Positions 21,301 to 32,284 of a stretch of 64,000 nucleotides of DNA are shown one piece after another. The notes below the pieces were generated by a model. The model was not told where the DNA came from. It worked only from the letters and a program-made list of their open reading frames with translations, and made no database searches. The first letter of the stretch is position 1. The number at the start of each line of letters is the position of its first letter. A program made the position numbers and the translations under genes. Source of the DNA: Antedon mediterranea (lineage: Eukaryota; Echinodermata; Crinoidea; Comatulida; Antedonidae); NCBI RefSeq assembly GCF_964355755.1, contig NC_092670.1, positions 39,667,795 through 39,731,794 on the forward strand. Direction: 5' to 3'.

Positions 21301-21997
21301 TTGAAGGAGATATTGCTTGTTTCCCACAATCTAGAAATAATATAAAATATAAATACCAAACTTCTCAGAAAAATGTATGAAATCATTTCATTATCTTCTT
21401 CGATTTTAATTATTTCAACGAACAAAACACAGTGGAGATATAAAGTCAACCTTTCCGCAACATGTTGGTTGAATGGAGAACACAATAAATACAACCGTCG
21501 CAGTTTATTTTTAAGCCTACTACCCAACTAAGTTTAAGCGATTTGATCTCGCATAAGGTGCAATAAATTTGAAATGGGAGGAATACAAAATAATTTAGTC
21601 TTAATAAGTATGACTCAATTGAAAATGCGCTTTTTTAATCAATCTAACAACAGGATGCTGAGCTTCCGAGATCAAAGGGTTTATCTGTGGCTGCAACACG
21701 ATCACTTCCACGCGCAGAGAATAAGTAGGCCTACATAGTACAGTACATACAGTTGGTATTTGTCGCAGCCAGACATAAGATCAAAGGACTGTTACAAAGT
21801 TGTTAGATTGCCTTGGTTAAAGCTAACGACCAATGATGATGACTTACATAGTTTTGGCCCGCCGTTGAATGTAAATGTCGCATACCTATAGCCATATACT
21901 TTTAAAGAGTCTAAAAAATATCTAAAATGAATACATTACCTGCTGCTGCAGCAGCGACGATCAGACAGCTGAGTAAAGCGAGTTTTGCGAACATCAT
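18327..21997 (-). CDS. Trypsin-like secreted serine protease (S1 family)
   Basis: Five exons (21997-21940, 21330-21144, 20334-20066, 19073-18928, 18494-18327) join in phase to 275 aa, a normal length for a simple chymotrypsin-fold protease. The signal peptide [18 protein letters not shown] precedes a short propeptide with one cysteine ([12 protein letters not shown]) and the activation site K-IVGG. The catalytic triad is visible: His in VVTAGHC, Asp in DNDIALLKL, Ser in GDSGGP. Asp six residues before the Ser (DSCQGDSGGP), plus the Gly residues in SWGYGC and KPGVYT, predict cleavage after Lys/Arg. The usual TAAHC reads TAGHC. The propeptide cysteine suggests the light chain stays disulfide-linked. 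Exon phases (1, 2, 1, 0) are those of many animal trypsins. A digestive or an immune role are both possible. Confidence 0.93.
19478..20005. mobile_element. TTAAAGATGTATTG-ended MITE with nested palindrome
   Basis: Left end TTAAAGATGTATTGCCCCCC; the right end inverted reads TTAAAG...ATGTATTGTCCCCC. Partial copies of this end occur near 13990, 24495 and 53178. In the trypsin intron between exons at 19073 and 20066. Confidence 0.6.
19703..19907. repeat. Large imperfect palindrome
   Basis: Left arm TCTACAGCTCACTATATCGG ... GCAGCCATGGCCTTGTTTA, right arm its imperfect complement ending CATAGTGAGCTGTAGA, separated by about 45 bp. The right arm has extra GACC units. It would fold into a long hairpin. 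Confidence 0.75.
20743..21095 (+). mobile_element. tRNA-derived SINE, tail type 1, copy 1
   Basis: A tRNA-Leu/Ser-like head has an A-box region (TGGCCGAGCGGTTAAGGC) and a B-box (GGGTTCGAGGCC). A shared body follows (AGTCTTCTCGAATAAGGACT, CACTTTAAAGAACCCAGTTC), then tail type 1 (GGGGGATTATCACCTATCTG, GGCCACATTGCCTAAAGACA) and an AAAATAA run. In the trypsin intron, opposite strand. Confidence 0.82.
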
Positions 21998-22050
21998 GTA
22001 CCAGTACGGGTCTTCGTTCCGGAAAAAGTAAAAAATGGCTCCACGCGAGC

Positions 22051-22060
22051 TTTATTTAAA
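22051..22060 (-). promoter_or_regulatory. TATA-like box of the trypsin gene
   Basis: TTTAAATAAA on the minus strand, about 55 bp before the ATG at 21997, placing a start site near 22025 with a short leader. Compact TATA promoters are common in secreted protease genes. Motif and spacing only. Confidence 0.4.
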
Positions 22061-22547
22061 GCATCAGGCATGTTGTTTTCGTCAATTCGTTCGGTTTTAT
22101 CAAGATGCATTATCAAGATGCTATCATGACCAACATATTGCTGACGCAAATGCAAGAAACATTTGTCGTTTTTCCCATATTCACCCCTCAGTAGTAGAGT
22201 CATCGCTTTGAAAAATACCCTAGATGTCCAAGATATATTTTCAAAAAAACCAATGTGCACTAAAGTTGGCCTTGCCATATTGTATGTGAAATACATACAT
22301 TTACATACACATATTATACATTTTAGCGATTATATTTTTTAAGGATTTGAAACGATGCTGTAAATTGTAAAAAAATATAATAAACAGGAAATAGTGACAT
22401 TTCACTCTTCCCTGGTAAAACTTATACAAGTTGAAGAAAAAAATTGTCAAAAGTCAATAAAAAAGTGAATTAGTTTTAAAAACGAACATTTGTAATATGT
22501 GCCAAAAACTTTTAATCATTGAAGAAATTTTAAAATTAACTTCTAAA

Positions 22548-22708
22548 CAAAGCTTGGTCCCGCTAGCGATGCAACGCAAGTGATTTGACCAATAACAAGC
22601 GATGGATTAATCGAACTGTTACTTGTGATTGGTCAACTGGCTTTCGTAAGTTGCGTCTACGTTCTTGCGTTGCGCGTCTCTCGTGGGAAGTTGGAACCAA
22701 GCTTTAGG
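22548..22708. mobile_element. MITE with AAGCTTGGTTCC ends
   Basis: About 160 bp. Left end AAAGCTTGGTCCCGCTAGCG, right end inverted AAAGCTTGGTTCCAACTTCC, interior with ATGCAACGCAAG / CTTGCGTTGC inverted blocks. A related, less complete copy lies at 17268-17396. Confidence 0.65.
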
Positions 22709-22849
22709 TCTGTGGGGTCCAGAAACATGGCTCGGTGTCCTAAAAAGTATATTATATTTTAGTTTAGAAGCAGCTCTCTTATGATTTGTCTATTGTTATG
22801 GAAGCACTTATGTAGTGCCATTATCTAAACAATCAAATACCGACACTTT

Positions 22850-22966
22850 AGCTTGTTTTCCACTAGGCGATTTTTTTTTTTATTTCTATCGCGTTTCTGA
22901 CACGTAGTGGAAAATGGTGCAGAGCGCGACCAAATTCGTCAAGTTGAAAACAAGCTACTTTATCTA
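22850..22966. mobile_element. Short inverted-repeat element, TAGCTTGTTTTC ends
   Basis: TTTAGCTTGTTTTCCACTAG on the left and GTTGAAAACAAGCTAC on the right, with a CpG-containing centre of about 80 bp. Confidence 0.45.
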
Positions 22967-23317
22967 AGATAATTCAAAATTAAACTCGATATAGGCCTAT
23001 GTAATCATAATGTAATCTTTTAGGTAGTTCAGGTGTTGTGTTCTCAGTTTAATCTGCTTAATTATGTTTGTTAAATTAATCAGTACTAATTGTTTCAATA
23101 ATTGGGTTACAATTGTAATACAGGAAAACAAACATACTGCCACGTTGTCTGTTTCCAAAAGATAAGCACTTTCAAAGAGGGAGAGTGTGCGTGAAAGAGA
23201 ACAAAGACAAGAAGGAGGAGGAGTTAGATTTCATATCGGTTGTAACCTATACTTTTGTGCCACTTTAACGACATGATTTGAAGACTATAAGCAGCTTGTT
23301 CTTAGTACATTTTTATG

Positions 23318-23661
23318 TTATTTTTTTATTTTATGTCTTTAGGCAATGTGGCCAAGGATTACCAATAGTGAATCAATCACTGTCCTATCAGATAGGTGGT
23401 AATCCCCCTGATACAGAGGCTATTGTGTGAACCAGTTCACCGGGGTAACCCCCTACTCGTTTCGAATAATGAACTGGGTTCTTTAAAGTACACACAGGTT
23501 AACTGTGTACACTGGACCTACGGTTTATAGTCCTTATCCGAGAAGACTTGTTCCACCACCAGAATTAGGAGCGAGTCGGCCTCGAACCCTTGCTGATGTT
23601 GTTGGTGCTTTAGGTACGGTTAACGCCGCCACTGCCTTAACTGCTCGGCCATTTGACTCGC
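23318..23661 (-). mobile_element. tRNA-derived SINE, tail type 1, copy 2
   Basis: Same head, body and tail as the 20.7-kb copy, inverted. The head reads GAGTCAAATGGCCGAGCAGT here. It is the cause of a 64-codon plus-strand open frame, which is not a gene. Confidence 0.82.
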
Positions 23662-24057
23662 ATTCAATGACAGCTAAAATGATAGTGCAGTTTTATTGAT
23701 ATAACAAACATTTATAGTTACAAGTTATTCACATATCTCTGAGTGTGATGAGTGCTTTTTAATACACATGAAATTTAACATAACAAATATTTTTTAACCT
23801 GGCTACACAATAAACACCTTTTTGCACCAAGGGTAGAATCCATTTTTACATAAATAAATTACAAAACTCTCCTATCATGGAGCTATATTCATGCTCTTAT
23901 TCAGAGTAATTATATATATATACATAGATACATGTTAGTATGAGCATGCAGCTAATTTTATAGCTCCATGGTATGAGCACCTACACACATTGTTAAAATA
24001 ACCGTGAATTGGTTTGTTTTCATTCATCCACGATCTCTGACCTGGGTTATTTTATGA

Positions 24058-24258
24058 CTATTGGCTTGTCAGCAGCTTAATACTGACCAATCAGTGGCTG
24101 TTAAGCTTGTCAGCAGCTTAACATTGACCAATCAGTGGCTGTTAAGCTTGTCTGAGCTGCATTGATAGCCTCAAAAGCTGTAGGGGTGTGTCACTTAGCA
24201 TGTACAATAATGCATCACCAGGTATATCATCAGTACAATAATACATTATCAGGTATAT
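24058..24258. repeat. Two short tandem repeats downstream of FAM8A1
   Basis: Two copies of a 49-bp unit (GCTTGTCAGCAGCTTAA ... ACCAATCAGTGGCTGTTA), then three copies of AGTACAATAATACATTATCA + GGTATATTATC. These abut the FAM8A1 stop on its 3' side. Confidence 0.75.
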
Positions 24259-24273
24259 TATCAGTACAATAAG

Positions 24274-27098
24274 CTACCGTCTACGATGTCGTCGCAAATT
24301 CTGGGGCCAGTTCGGATCTGAAACCACGACAGTTCGACAAATAACATCATAAGCTGCGCGAAAATTAGGATTAAAAAACACAGTAATGCATACAGGAAAA
24401 AAGAACGCCATAGAAAAGTTCTTGATAAATGCTCGCAGAAATGACCTGAAATAACGAAGGATGTTAAACAAATTAACGATGAATACAATTTAAAGATGTC
24501 CCCCAAAAACATTAAAAATGAAAATTATTAAAATCAGACTTTAAAAGTCAATTTTGCAAAAAAAAAAAAACAAAAAATAATGATTTCACTTTAAAAAAGA
24601 CAAACGAAACGGTTAATTTTAACCAAAACCCATTGTCTGACAGACAATTTAAGTATTTTTTGCTTTAAATTATTAAATCTACACTATCAAACCAGATCGA
24701 CCACAAAAGAGTGATGTGCCCAAATATGGTAGTGATATGACATCATCATGTCCATATATGGGCACATCACAATTTTTCTTTGTCACATAAAGTTTGATAG
24801 TGTAGACAGAGCTTAATCATGGTACATACTGAGTGAAGCTGACATTTCCTGCAGGGTGTACAAGCACTTTGTTGCCACCTATACTTTGCACTCTATCACA
24901 TGTGACAACACGTAACCCCATAAAGTATTTGCCAGGAGTTGCACCTCCAAATCTTAAAGTTGTCTTTACAAAAATTGTCTAGAAGAGAACATGATCAATG
25001 AACATTAGAATACAAAAGACATTGTTCACCTAATTTGGCTTTTAAACGACTTAAAATAGGTGCTAAACAGTTTTTCTTGGAATTTGGAGGTTAACTTATC
25101 AAGGCTTTTCAGGATGGATGATAATTAAAATATATACCAGTACTAGGTTATTAAGGGCCTGTTCAGACTTACAATCAAACCTGGTTATGCTTTCTTTCGT
25201 ACGCGGCATACAATATAGGTCTGAATCAGGAAAAGATTAGTGGAAGCCACCTTGTACGACACTGATCCTTCGTTTGTTACAACAGCTCAAGGTACAAGAT
25301 TAGTGAACGATGCTTACAATACGAAAGTCATGCATCAACGATTTTGACCTCTAGCCAATCAAATTTACCCTTCATACCATTTGTTCGCCCAAACACTTCA
25401 GTTTCTATCAAAAGCATTTGTTAAGAAAATCTGAACACTTTGCTGTTACGACGTTGATTATATTATAACATTGCTTCCAATACGAAAGCAGAACTCTATG
25501 GATCTGAACATACCCTAAGAGGCATCTTTGGGTGGGTGCTAAATGAAAAATAAGACAGGTAGGTCCTAAAATAAATGGTTAGCCCCTCACCACCATACAT
25601 CCTTGCACCATATTTACCTCATACATGCAAACAAAGAGACGGTACAGAAGTGCCATCACCAACATCTGTTGTAAATCCTCCATAGTTGCCTGCTCATCTA
25701 GCTCTTCTACAAGGAATTTCATCATGAAACTCGACGTGTCTCTTTTTAAAAAAAAGTATATGAAATACTTTCAAGTTTATTACATTTAATATGCCATTAT
25801 TACTTATCCGCAATATTTATTACTTTATGATTGAATAATAAATACTTATTCATATTTGATAGTAATAAACTTTATTATTAATTATTTTATCATTGAATAA
25901 TAAAATACATTTTATTCATATTTAATACAACAACCTATAAATAAAGTCTCCCAATACTGGACTCTCTGAAAACCAGAAACTCTCCAAATACCAGACTTTT
26001 CTCAAGGATCAAAAAGTTCCAGATTCATTTTTACCATTAAAAACTCATTCCAAATCCCAGACTTTCCGGAAAACCAGACATATTTGGTCAGCCTAAAGTT
26101 TTCCAGTATTGGGAGAGTTGACTGTATCAGATCCACCTCAATAGCATGAAATCTCTACGTTTGGTGCCATTTGATGTTTTAACTTACGATACTCCAATGT
26201 ATTCAATGATAAACACAGAGACAACAAGCTTCATTGTAAATAAAAATAAGAAGTCTATAAATTCTGCCAGTAATCTGCGATGCAGAGAGGGTACAGTAAA
26301 CTCTTGACCTATAAATAAAACAGATATTCAATTACAATTGCTGATAGAATGGTGGTCAGGCTTGTCTCGGACCTCATATCAAATATCAAGTGAACTCTCT
26401 CAGAAAACCCTGAAAAACTATCCCCATACTAGAAAAATGGTCGCATAAAGGGGTCAGGCAATACCCATTTGTTTGTGACTTAAATTCATTGTATTGCCAA
26501 TGATTAAAAAATGAATTGGCTAAATAATAAAATATAAACAAACAAAAAAGCATAGGCCTAGTAAAACAACTTTTTTGGGGTAAAAAAGTTTTCGATGAAA
26601 CCAGTCGATTTAATAAAAATATGATGAGACTTTGTGTGTTTATATAATTGAATTAAATAGGTATATAATGAAAAACTGCATAGACCTACCAATGGATTGA
26701 TCTGTATTTTGGTGGGTGTTTTCAGTTCTTGCATCATGATGGACTGCCTGGGGTGGTGGTGGGGTTAGAAATGGTGGATTAGGTAATACAGGATTTCCAT
26801 TTAAAGAAGAACTTGGTGATGTTACGTTTGCATTTAGATTAGGATTACTACTGGCTGCATTAGCTCGAAAGTGTAGCCCTGCCGTCGAAGCAAAGTCATT
26901 GTAAGCTGGAAAGTTTGTACGGGAGAAATAATGCATCTGATACTGCCAAACCCATTCTGCAACTGCTCTACTGAATTCCTTTGAGCTGGGCCTAGGCGAT
27001 CCTAGGTTTGTAAAGCCATTTCCAATGGTTTGTCGACAATTGTTATTTACTTGGCTTCTGTCAGGTAAGCCAGTTGTGTCTTTATTATGTGCTTTCAT
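24274..27098 (-). CDS. FAM8A1: FAM8A1 ortholog, RDD-type ER membrane protein
   Basis: Five exons (27098-26690, 26308-26188, 25741-25618, 24978-24830, 24445-24274) join in phase to 324 aa. Residues 1-136 are a hydrophilic Asn/Pro-rich arm holding a conserved block, AVAEWVWQYQMHYFSRTNFP. The RDD-like membrane part follows: VPSLHRRLLAEFIDFLFLF, then DEQATMEDLQQMLVMALLYR, then GGATPGKYFMGLRVVTCD, then RAFIKNFSMAFFFPVCIT and AAYDVICRTVVV. These match vertebrate FAM8A1 block by block. Human FAM8A1 (413 aa, from memory) is an HRD1-binding cofactor of ER-associated degradation, so an ER location is expected. The N-terminal arm is shorter than in human. The ATG at 27098 is the first in frame after a stop-rich leader. 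Confidence 0.93.
24675..24814. mobile_element. Family A palindromic MITE, copy 3
   Basis: Left end shortened (AATCTACACTATCAAAC), right end complete. It sits 15 bp from the FAM8A1 exon donor at 24829. Confidence 0.85.
25151..25520. mobile_element. MITE with TTAAGGGCCTGTTCAGA ends
   Basis: About 365 bp in a FAM8A1 intron. Left end TTAAGGGCCTGTTCAGACTT, right end inverted TTAGGGTATGTTCAGATCC. Interior contains CTTTCGTA and AATACGAAAG inverted blocks. Confidence 0.55.
25944..26126. mobile_element. Tigger/pogo-like MITE (family T), copy 1
   Basis: Ends with TTGGGAGAGTTGACTGTA, the inverted CAGTCAACTCTCCCAA terminus next to TA. The interior repeats CCAGAC and AAACCAGA motifs. FAM8A1 intron. Confidence 0.65.
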
Positions 27099-27679
27099 GT
27101 TAACCTACTGCTGATCACCTACTAGCATGTTTTAATTACTACTGTACTAGGAAGGCTAGGCCTAGAAAATCAGTCTCCTCACGATCACACGACGTACGTT
27201 CGCCGCGCTAACGACACCACCGACCGTATTCTTGATAACCTTTGACATAATTATGACGTAATGATAAAGAGATATTCAGCCGGTCGCGGGTTTTCGAGTA
27301 AAACGTGCAAAGACAAAATAAGGAACTCTATGCGTACCTATACTGTTGATAATTTATTTGTATTTTCATTTCACTTTATTCCCGTCATATTCACTTAAAT
27401 AACAATAATAAACTACACATTACGTGAAGATCCCTATAGGCTAAACTTGTATCGAAAGTATAGTTGAATCAAACCAGTTATTTCTCGGCACATAATTTTA
27501 CCATACAGTAATAATAAGTATAAAAATATTTCAAATGCCCTAATCTTTTTTATGTTTAATAGTGCATGAGCATTTTGGGACAAACACTGGATTGTTTATC
27601 ATATAAAGACCCTCTGCACTCTCTCAGAAACATATTTTGTATTTTCATTATAAAAAAGATATTTACATTATAGTTTAAT
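27099..27679. other. FAM8A1 upstream region / USPL1 3' flank
   Basis: The two genes are head-to-tail. 27170-27310 has CpG dinucleotides (ACACGACGTACGTTCGCCGC, CCGGTCGCGG) and is the likely FAM8A1 promoter. Minus-strand AATAAA occurs at 27346 and 27371, possible but distant poly(A) signals for USPL1. Confidence 0.45.
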
Positions 27680-30600
27680 TTACATAAATGCTAAAGAAGT
27701 AAAATCTGTTTCTAATAACGATGAAAAAAAATCATCCTGATTCGTCTCTAATAATGCAGTTTCTGGAAAGGTCATTGGATGACCTTCTGGAAAGGTCATT
27801 GGATGACCTTCTGGAAAGATCATTGGATGACCTTCTGATGTGTTCAGAAGAGAGACATTTTTCTTGAGACAGGCATCACCTTGACTGTCGATACTGCACT
27901 CTGAGGGCGTGTCCGTTTCTAGCCGAGAGAGAGTTTCTGTAGTACCACTTAAGTCGGAAGAACTACTTATTCCTGATTCAACACTTGGGTTAGGAGATGG
28001 AACAATTGAGTCTATATTAGATTTCTTTGAGAATCCATTATATAACTTTACATTGTCTTCTACATTGTGACCGTAAGACGGAAACATTGTTTTATGTCGC
28101 ACGTTGAACTGTCGTGCTCTCCTACGCAAGGGTTGCGTTCCAGACACGCGTCCTACAGCTTCCGTTCGGTTCAAATTCCTGTTTTTCGTACACGCTTGTG
28201 ATAAAAGACGATCTGGAATTGTTGCCATTACAACTGAAACTGCATCGTTTTTCTTATCAGTTAGTTTCATTTTTTTTCTATTACTACTACTCGGTTTGTT
28301 GGATTTTGATTTTGCTTTAGTGTTACGAATGTTTGAGGTATTAAGTGCTATATTATCCTTCACACAAGTATTAAGGTATTTATCAAGAAGCACATTATCC
28401 GTAATTGAATTCCTATTTGTAAGCGATATGTCCTTGTTCTTTTGTTTACTCTCTTGAAATCCTAAGAACTTTGTTTTATTCATTGAGTGCGTACTTGGCG
28501 TATGCAATACGATTGGCGGTGCTGGCTTAGGCAGGTCTGTTAGCCTGCAACTTTGATTACTAGGGGCAGCCAGTGGTGTTAGCAGAGGCAAGTCTTCCGA
28601 TCCTTTCATTTCAGTCTTTGAACCTTGGGATGTGGTTAGCATGGAAACTGTTGTCGGCTTAGATATATTTTGAAAATTTGAGTTTGGAAAGTCTAACAAA
28701 ATATGTTGGGTGGGACATGCGCCCATATTTTCCAGACATGAAGATGATTGCTTTACCGCTCCCTGATTGGAGGATGGGTGATTTACCGCTCCCTGATTGG
28801 AGGATGGGTGATTTACCGCTCCCTGATTGGATGATGGCTGCCTTACCGCTCCCTGATTGGATGATGGCTGCCTTACAGTTTCATTAGCGAGTTTGATTGA
28901 TTTAGATAAAACAGTAGAATGCATTAAACTGTTGACATAATCCGCTTGCTTGAAGCAGTTGATACACTGTTTATGTTGTCGTTCTAATACTATCATATGG
29001 ATTTGGTTAGCTGGGATGTTTGGCACAGCTCTGCTCCACTTGCATTCACTTAACTTTAAGTCATCACACTCCATCCATACATCCTCTAGAAAATACAAAC
29101 ATAAAAAGTTATTTCATGATGGCAAATTTGTAATGGCATTCCGCACTTTAAATAAATAATTTCACATTCTCTAAAGCTCTGTCTACACTATCAAACTAGT
29201 TTGACAAAAAAGTGTAATGTGCCCAAATATGGTAGTGATATGTCCAAATATGGCAGTGATATTGGCGGAGCTTAAATTAAAATTACAGTCACCATCATAA
29301 AATTAAGGATGAATAACTGCGGGTGGCATATAACATTTCTATTTTTGATCATTGAATTATGAAGGTAGCTTGTTCTGTTAACCTTAGCTTGAGGATGTTT
29401 GACCTATGACATTTCACATGCACAGGGTACTCCCTTTTGATGAAATTTGATGAAAAAATACAGTGACAATCAATGCAATTACAAATAAAAGGTAGAATAC
29501 AAGTTGAAAAGTACAAACAATCAACTGCACAAATTAAAAGACGTTGAAACTCGGAATAAATTTCTTACCTTGTACCTCTTTGATCCACACCACAAAATGT
29601 TTAGGAGAGGGCTTATACTGCACAACTGCTGTGAGTTTATACACACATCCATCAATGTACATTTGTAACTGATCCAGATTATTATGAGGAAGACCATCAA
29701 CAAATTGCATAATTAAACACTGTGATAACCTGTAAGAGGAAATAAATATTAAGTATAACATAATGAAATGAAAAAGAATGTAACTTAGATATCATAAAGC
29801 TCTGTCTACACTATAAAACTTTATGTGACAACAAAATGTGATGCGAGTTTTAGACTTACTTGTGATATATTAGCCGACATTGCTGTTTGGTCGCTTTACA
29901 TTTAGGACAAGTCATCATCATTACTGGACGGTTAACATCAAATCCGCTTGGTAGATTTTGAAAACTTATACAGGATTTCTGAAAACTAAAGGAAAGGAAA
30001 GGATCAGATAAAATAATATAAAATAAAGATTTTTTTTACTTTTATTTAAAATTTGGTTTATTTTCATCAAAAATTCAGATCAATAAAATTACAATAAATT
30101 ATATTTACCTGGTTATTTGAATGTGTCCACAGAGGGCGCAATTGAATTCCAGGTGATAACGTGCTAAAAAATGCTCAGCGAACGATTTACTTTTATCGAG
30201 TAACGCAAGCAGGGCAAACAATGGGCCATCCTCGCTTCCAACATCACAATTCAATCTAGGTTGCAACTCTTCAAATAATTTGTTCCTTATATCATTTAAA
30301 ATGTCCACTGCTTCTTTCAACTTCACAAGCTTCGGATCTAACAAGCAAGTGGGTTTTGAATCGTTGCAAAGTCCATCCAAAAAGTTATCAAGATTATTTA
30401 TATCGTCCATATTTGTAAGGTTTCTATTGTCATCTATTAACTTTCTGCAATAAACACTCATTGCTTTGTTATACTTCACAACAAGTTCTTTTATGATACA
30501 GTTAGTATTCACTTTGTTGATGCATTCACGCAGGCTTTTTAAGTTGACAAGAAGACTCATAGTTACATCAAGCCAACATAGTGAATCTCTATTGCTCCAT

Positions 30601-31073
30601 TGTAACATTGGTTGCTCTAGATTGGGTTGACAATAATCAAATTTGATTGGTGGTTGTAATGTTGACTTCTCTTCAAGCGGTGTACTTGTTGAAAGACGGG
30701 CATTTTGATGATATGAACACTGAAACAGAGCAAAGTAGCTGAATTAAAACAATGAAACTTTCTAAAAAATAAAAGCAATATTCAATCTTATTAAGAATTA
30801 AAACAATGAAACTTTCTAAAAAATAAAAGCACTATTCAATCCTATTAAGAAAATATAAAAAAAGTGTGTTTAATGTATCTAATCTATCTATATTCTTATC
30901 CATTTTAGTCTTTTGGTTTAAAATCGAAATAAAAATCAAAATTGTTAGGGATGCTGTACCTGTTTTCGAGAACAACAACAAACAACTTCATGAAGATTTA
31001 AATAATAAGATGTCAATGGTGTTGTTTCTCCGTCTTCTTTACATCTCGGACAGGTTCCTAGATCAGCTTCCAT
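27680..31073 (-). CDS. USPL1: USPL1 ortholog, SUMO isopeptidase
   Basis: Exons 31073-30960, 30719-30109, 29985-29860, 29729-29569 and 29085-27680 join in phase to about 805 aa. An N-terminal zinc-type motif (CPRCKEDGE ... VVCCCSRKQC) precedes the peptidase domain. Nucleophile Cys is in SLCWLDVTMSLL, His in SPKHFVVWI, Asp in MECDDLK, all aligned with human USPL1, together with LQPRLNCDVGSEDGPLFAL, FNCALCGH and QFVDGLPHNNL. Human USPL1 acts on SUMO rather than ubiquitin and associates with Cajal bodies (established). The last exon is a long disordered basic/Ser-rich tail with two runs of in-frame peptide repeats, ending DDFFSSLLETDFTSLAFM, which recalls the acidic-hydrophobic human C-terminus. 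The start is in the second exon; the upstream exon is non-coding or holds a uORF. The N-terminus is the least certain part. Confidence 0.92.
27764..27837 (-). repeat. 24-bp coding minisatellite near the USPL1 C-terminus
   Basis: Three in-frame copies of the octapeptide GHPMTFPE (the first reads GHPMIFPE), 24 bp each, just before the conserved acidic C-terminal motif. Confidence 0.9.
28752..28876 (-). repeat. 30-bp coding minisatellite in USPL1
   Basis: Four in-frame copies of a decapeptide, xxPSSNQGAV (RQ, RQ, NH, NH variants), then a decayed KQSSS copy. The unit is 30 bp, so copy changes keep the frame. The copies pair into two subtypes, suggesting duplication of neighbouring units. Confidence 0.9.
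29174..29272. mobile_element. Family A MITE, copy 4, internally deleted
   Basis: Complete left arm; the right arm is reduced to GGAGCTTAA. In the last USPL1 intron. Confidence 0.75.
29797..29845. mobile_element. Family A MITE, copy 5, fragment
   Basis: Left end only (AAGCTCTGTCTACACTATAA to AATGTGATG), ending 15 bp from the USPL1 exon at 29860. Confidence 0.7.
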
Positions 31074-31585
31074 AATTCTATTAAAAAATAATAAGTTACT
31101 ATTAATTAGCTATATAGCTCCATGCTCAGACAAGGCTTTGCACTGCAGCACTACCTAGGCCATAATAGAATTGTTTTAAGTTAGTTAAGTAGGAAAAGGA
31201 CCTCCTACTGTAGTTAATTTCCCTCCTCGTGGAAGATTCAGGAGGAAACAAACCAAGTAGACATCCTACACTACCTTAGGTCTACCTAGCCAGGCTATTA
31301 TTATATTAGAAACAAGTTAATATCATCATAAACATGTTGTGCTTGTCGGAAAGCTAGGCCGAGTCTAGTCACCACGCTATGCCTACGTCCTCCGCTCTAG
31401 CCTAGGCCTTAGCTCTCGGCCAGTGTAAAGGACAGCATGTGTTGGCCTCCTTCGATCATCATAGCCTAGGCCTAGAGGTTTAGTAAAATTTACTAATTTC
31501 TCGCCAATTTTATCAAGTACTCTTAAGATAAAGTTGAACTAGTATTTGTTATAGATTTAAAATTACGATAAAAATTTAACTTTAC

Positions 31586-31609
31586 CTCTTTAAAATCCGG
31601 AAAAACCAT
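31586..31609 (-). promoter_or_regulatory. 5' exon of USPL1 with possible upstream ORF
   Basis: A GTAAAG donor at 31585 follows an ATG that would read MVFPDFKE. Spliced to the best acceptor of exon 2 (TTTTTTAATAG before 31077) the frame runs NYGS then stops, overlapping the USPL1 ATG in another frame. It therefore looks like a 12-codon uORF rather than the protein start. The transcription start has not been located. Confidence 0.4.
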
Positions 31610-32284
31610 TGTAAATGTTCCTACACTACCACCACGACACACCGCACCGGTTTTTCGCCCTCGCGTAAACAAAACGTTTGGTGCTGGTTGGTTGGCTATA
31701 TGAACGGTGGCAGGGAATTCAGCATGTGAATCTCGCCGTGTAAATAAAGGTCACCACAGCATATAATTATAACTTGTACAAGTAATGAAATTTTAGCCCA
31801 ATATATAAAATAAATCATTTTGTTTAATTAAACAGTCTAATTGAAAAAAATGAATTAACCCAACTCATCGTACCACGTTTAAATATAATAGGCCAACGTG
31901 TTTCCCTCCTGCATACCATTTCATTATTCTGATAGCCTAGACAAATAAAAATACTAAAATGATAGTGAATTAAATTTATAGTGCCTAGAGCTTGTGTGAT
32001 TTCGTCAGCCTTCCTACGGTGTATGGGGCTACAGTATTTGTATGGGATAGGCCTATAAAAACGGAAAAAAAACTTCAGCCAATCAGGAAGAGGTTGAGTC
32101 ATAAGTTTTCCCACCACCCAATGAAAATTTCGCGCCAAGATTATCTAGTGTGCGCGTGCTGCTGTGCATGACGTATATGCAGTGTGTGTCGTGTCGACGG
32201 TGATGGTTGGTGGTTGTGGGGAAGATAAATAAGGTTTCGTTAGCCTAGTGGACGGGAACCGAATTGTTTTCACTTCATTTATTA
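31610..32284. other. USPL1 promoter region, probably bidirectional
   Basis: CpG dinucleotides cluster at 31635-31690 and again at 32130-32380, in contrast with flanking AT-rich DNA. USPL1 points left and the candidate plus-strand exon points right. No TATA box. Confidence 0.4.

Larger units (their letters stand above)
22061..24057. other. Intergenic DNA between trypsin and FAM8A1
   Basis: Contains only the two short inverted-repeat elements and the inverted SINE listed separately. No coding sequence recognised. Confidence 0.6.

Noticed and set aside
28104-28457. 117-codon plus-strand frame opposite USPL1
   Set aside because: Antisense shadow of the USPL1 last exon; composition is that of reversed Lys/Ser codons.
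31586-31609. MVFPDFKE as the USPL1 N-terminus
   Set aside because: The only good acceptor of the next exon puts it out of frame with the conserved CPRC motif and gives an early stop.
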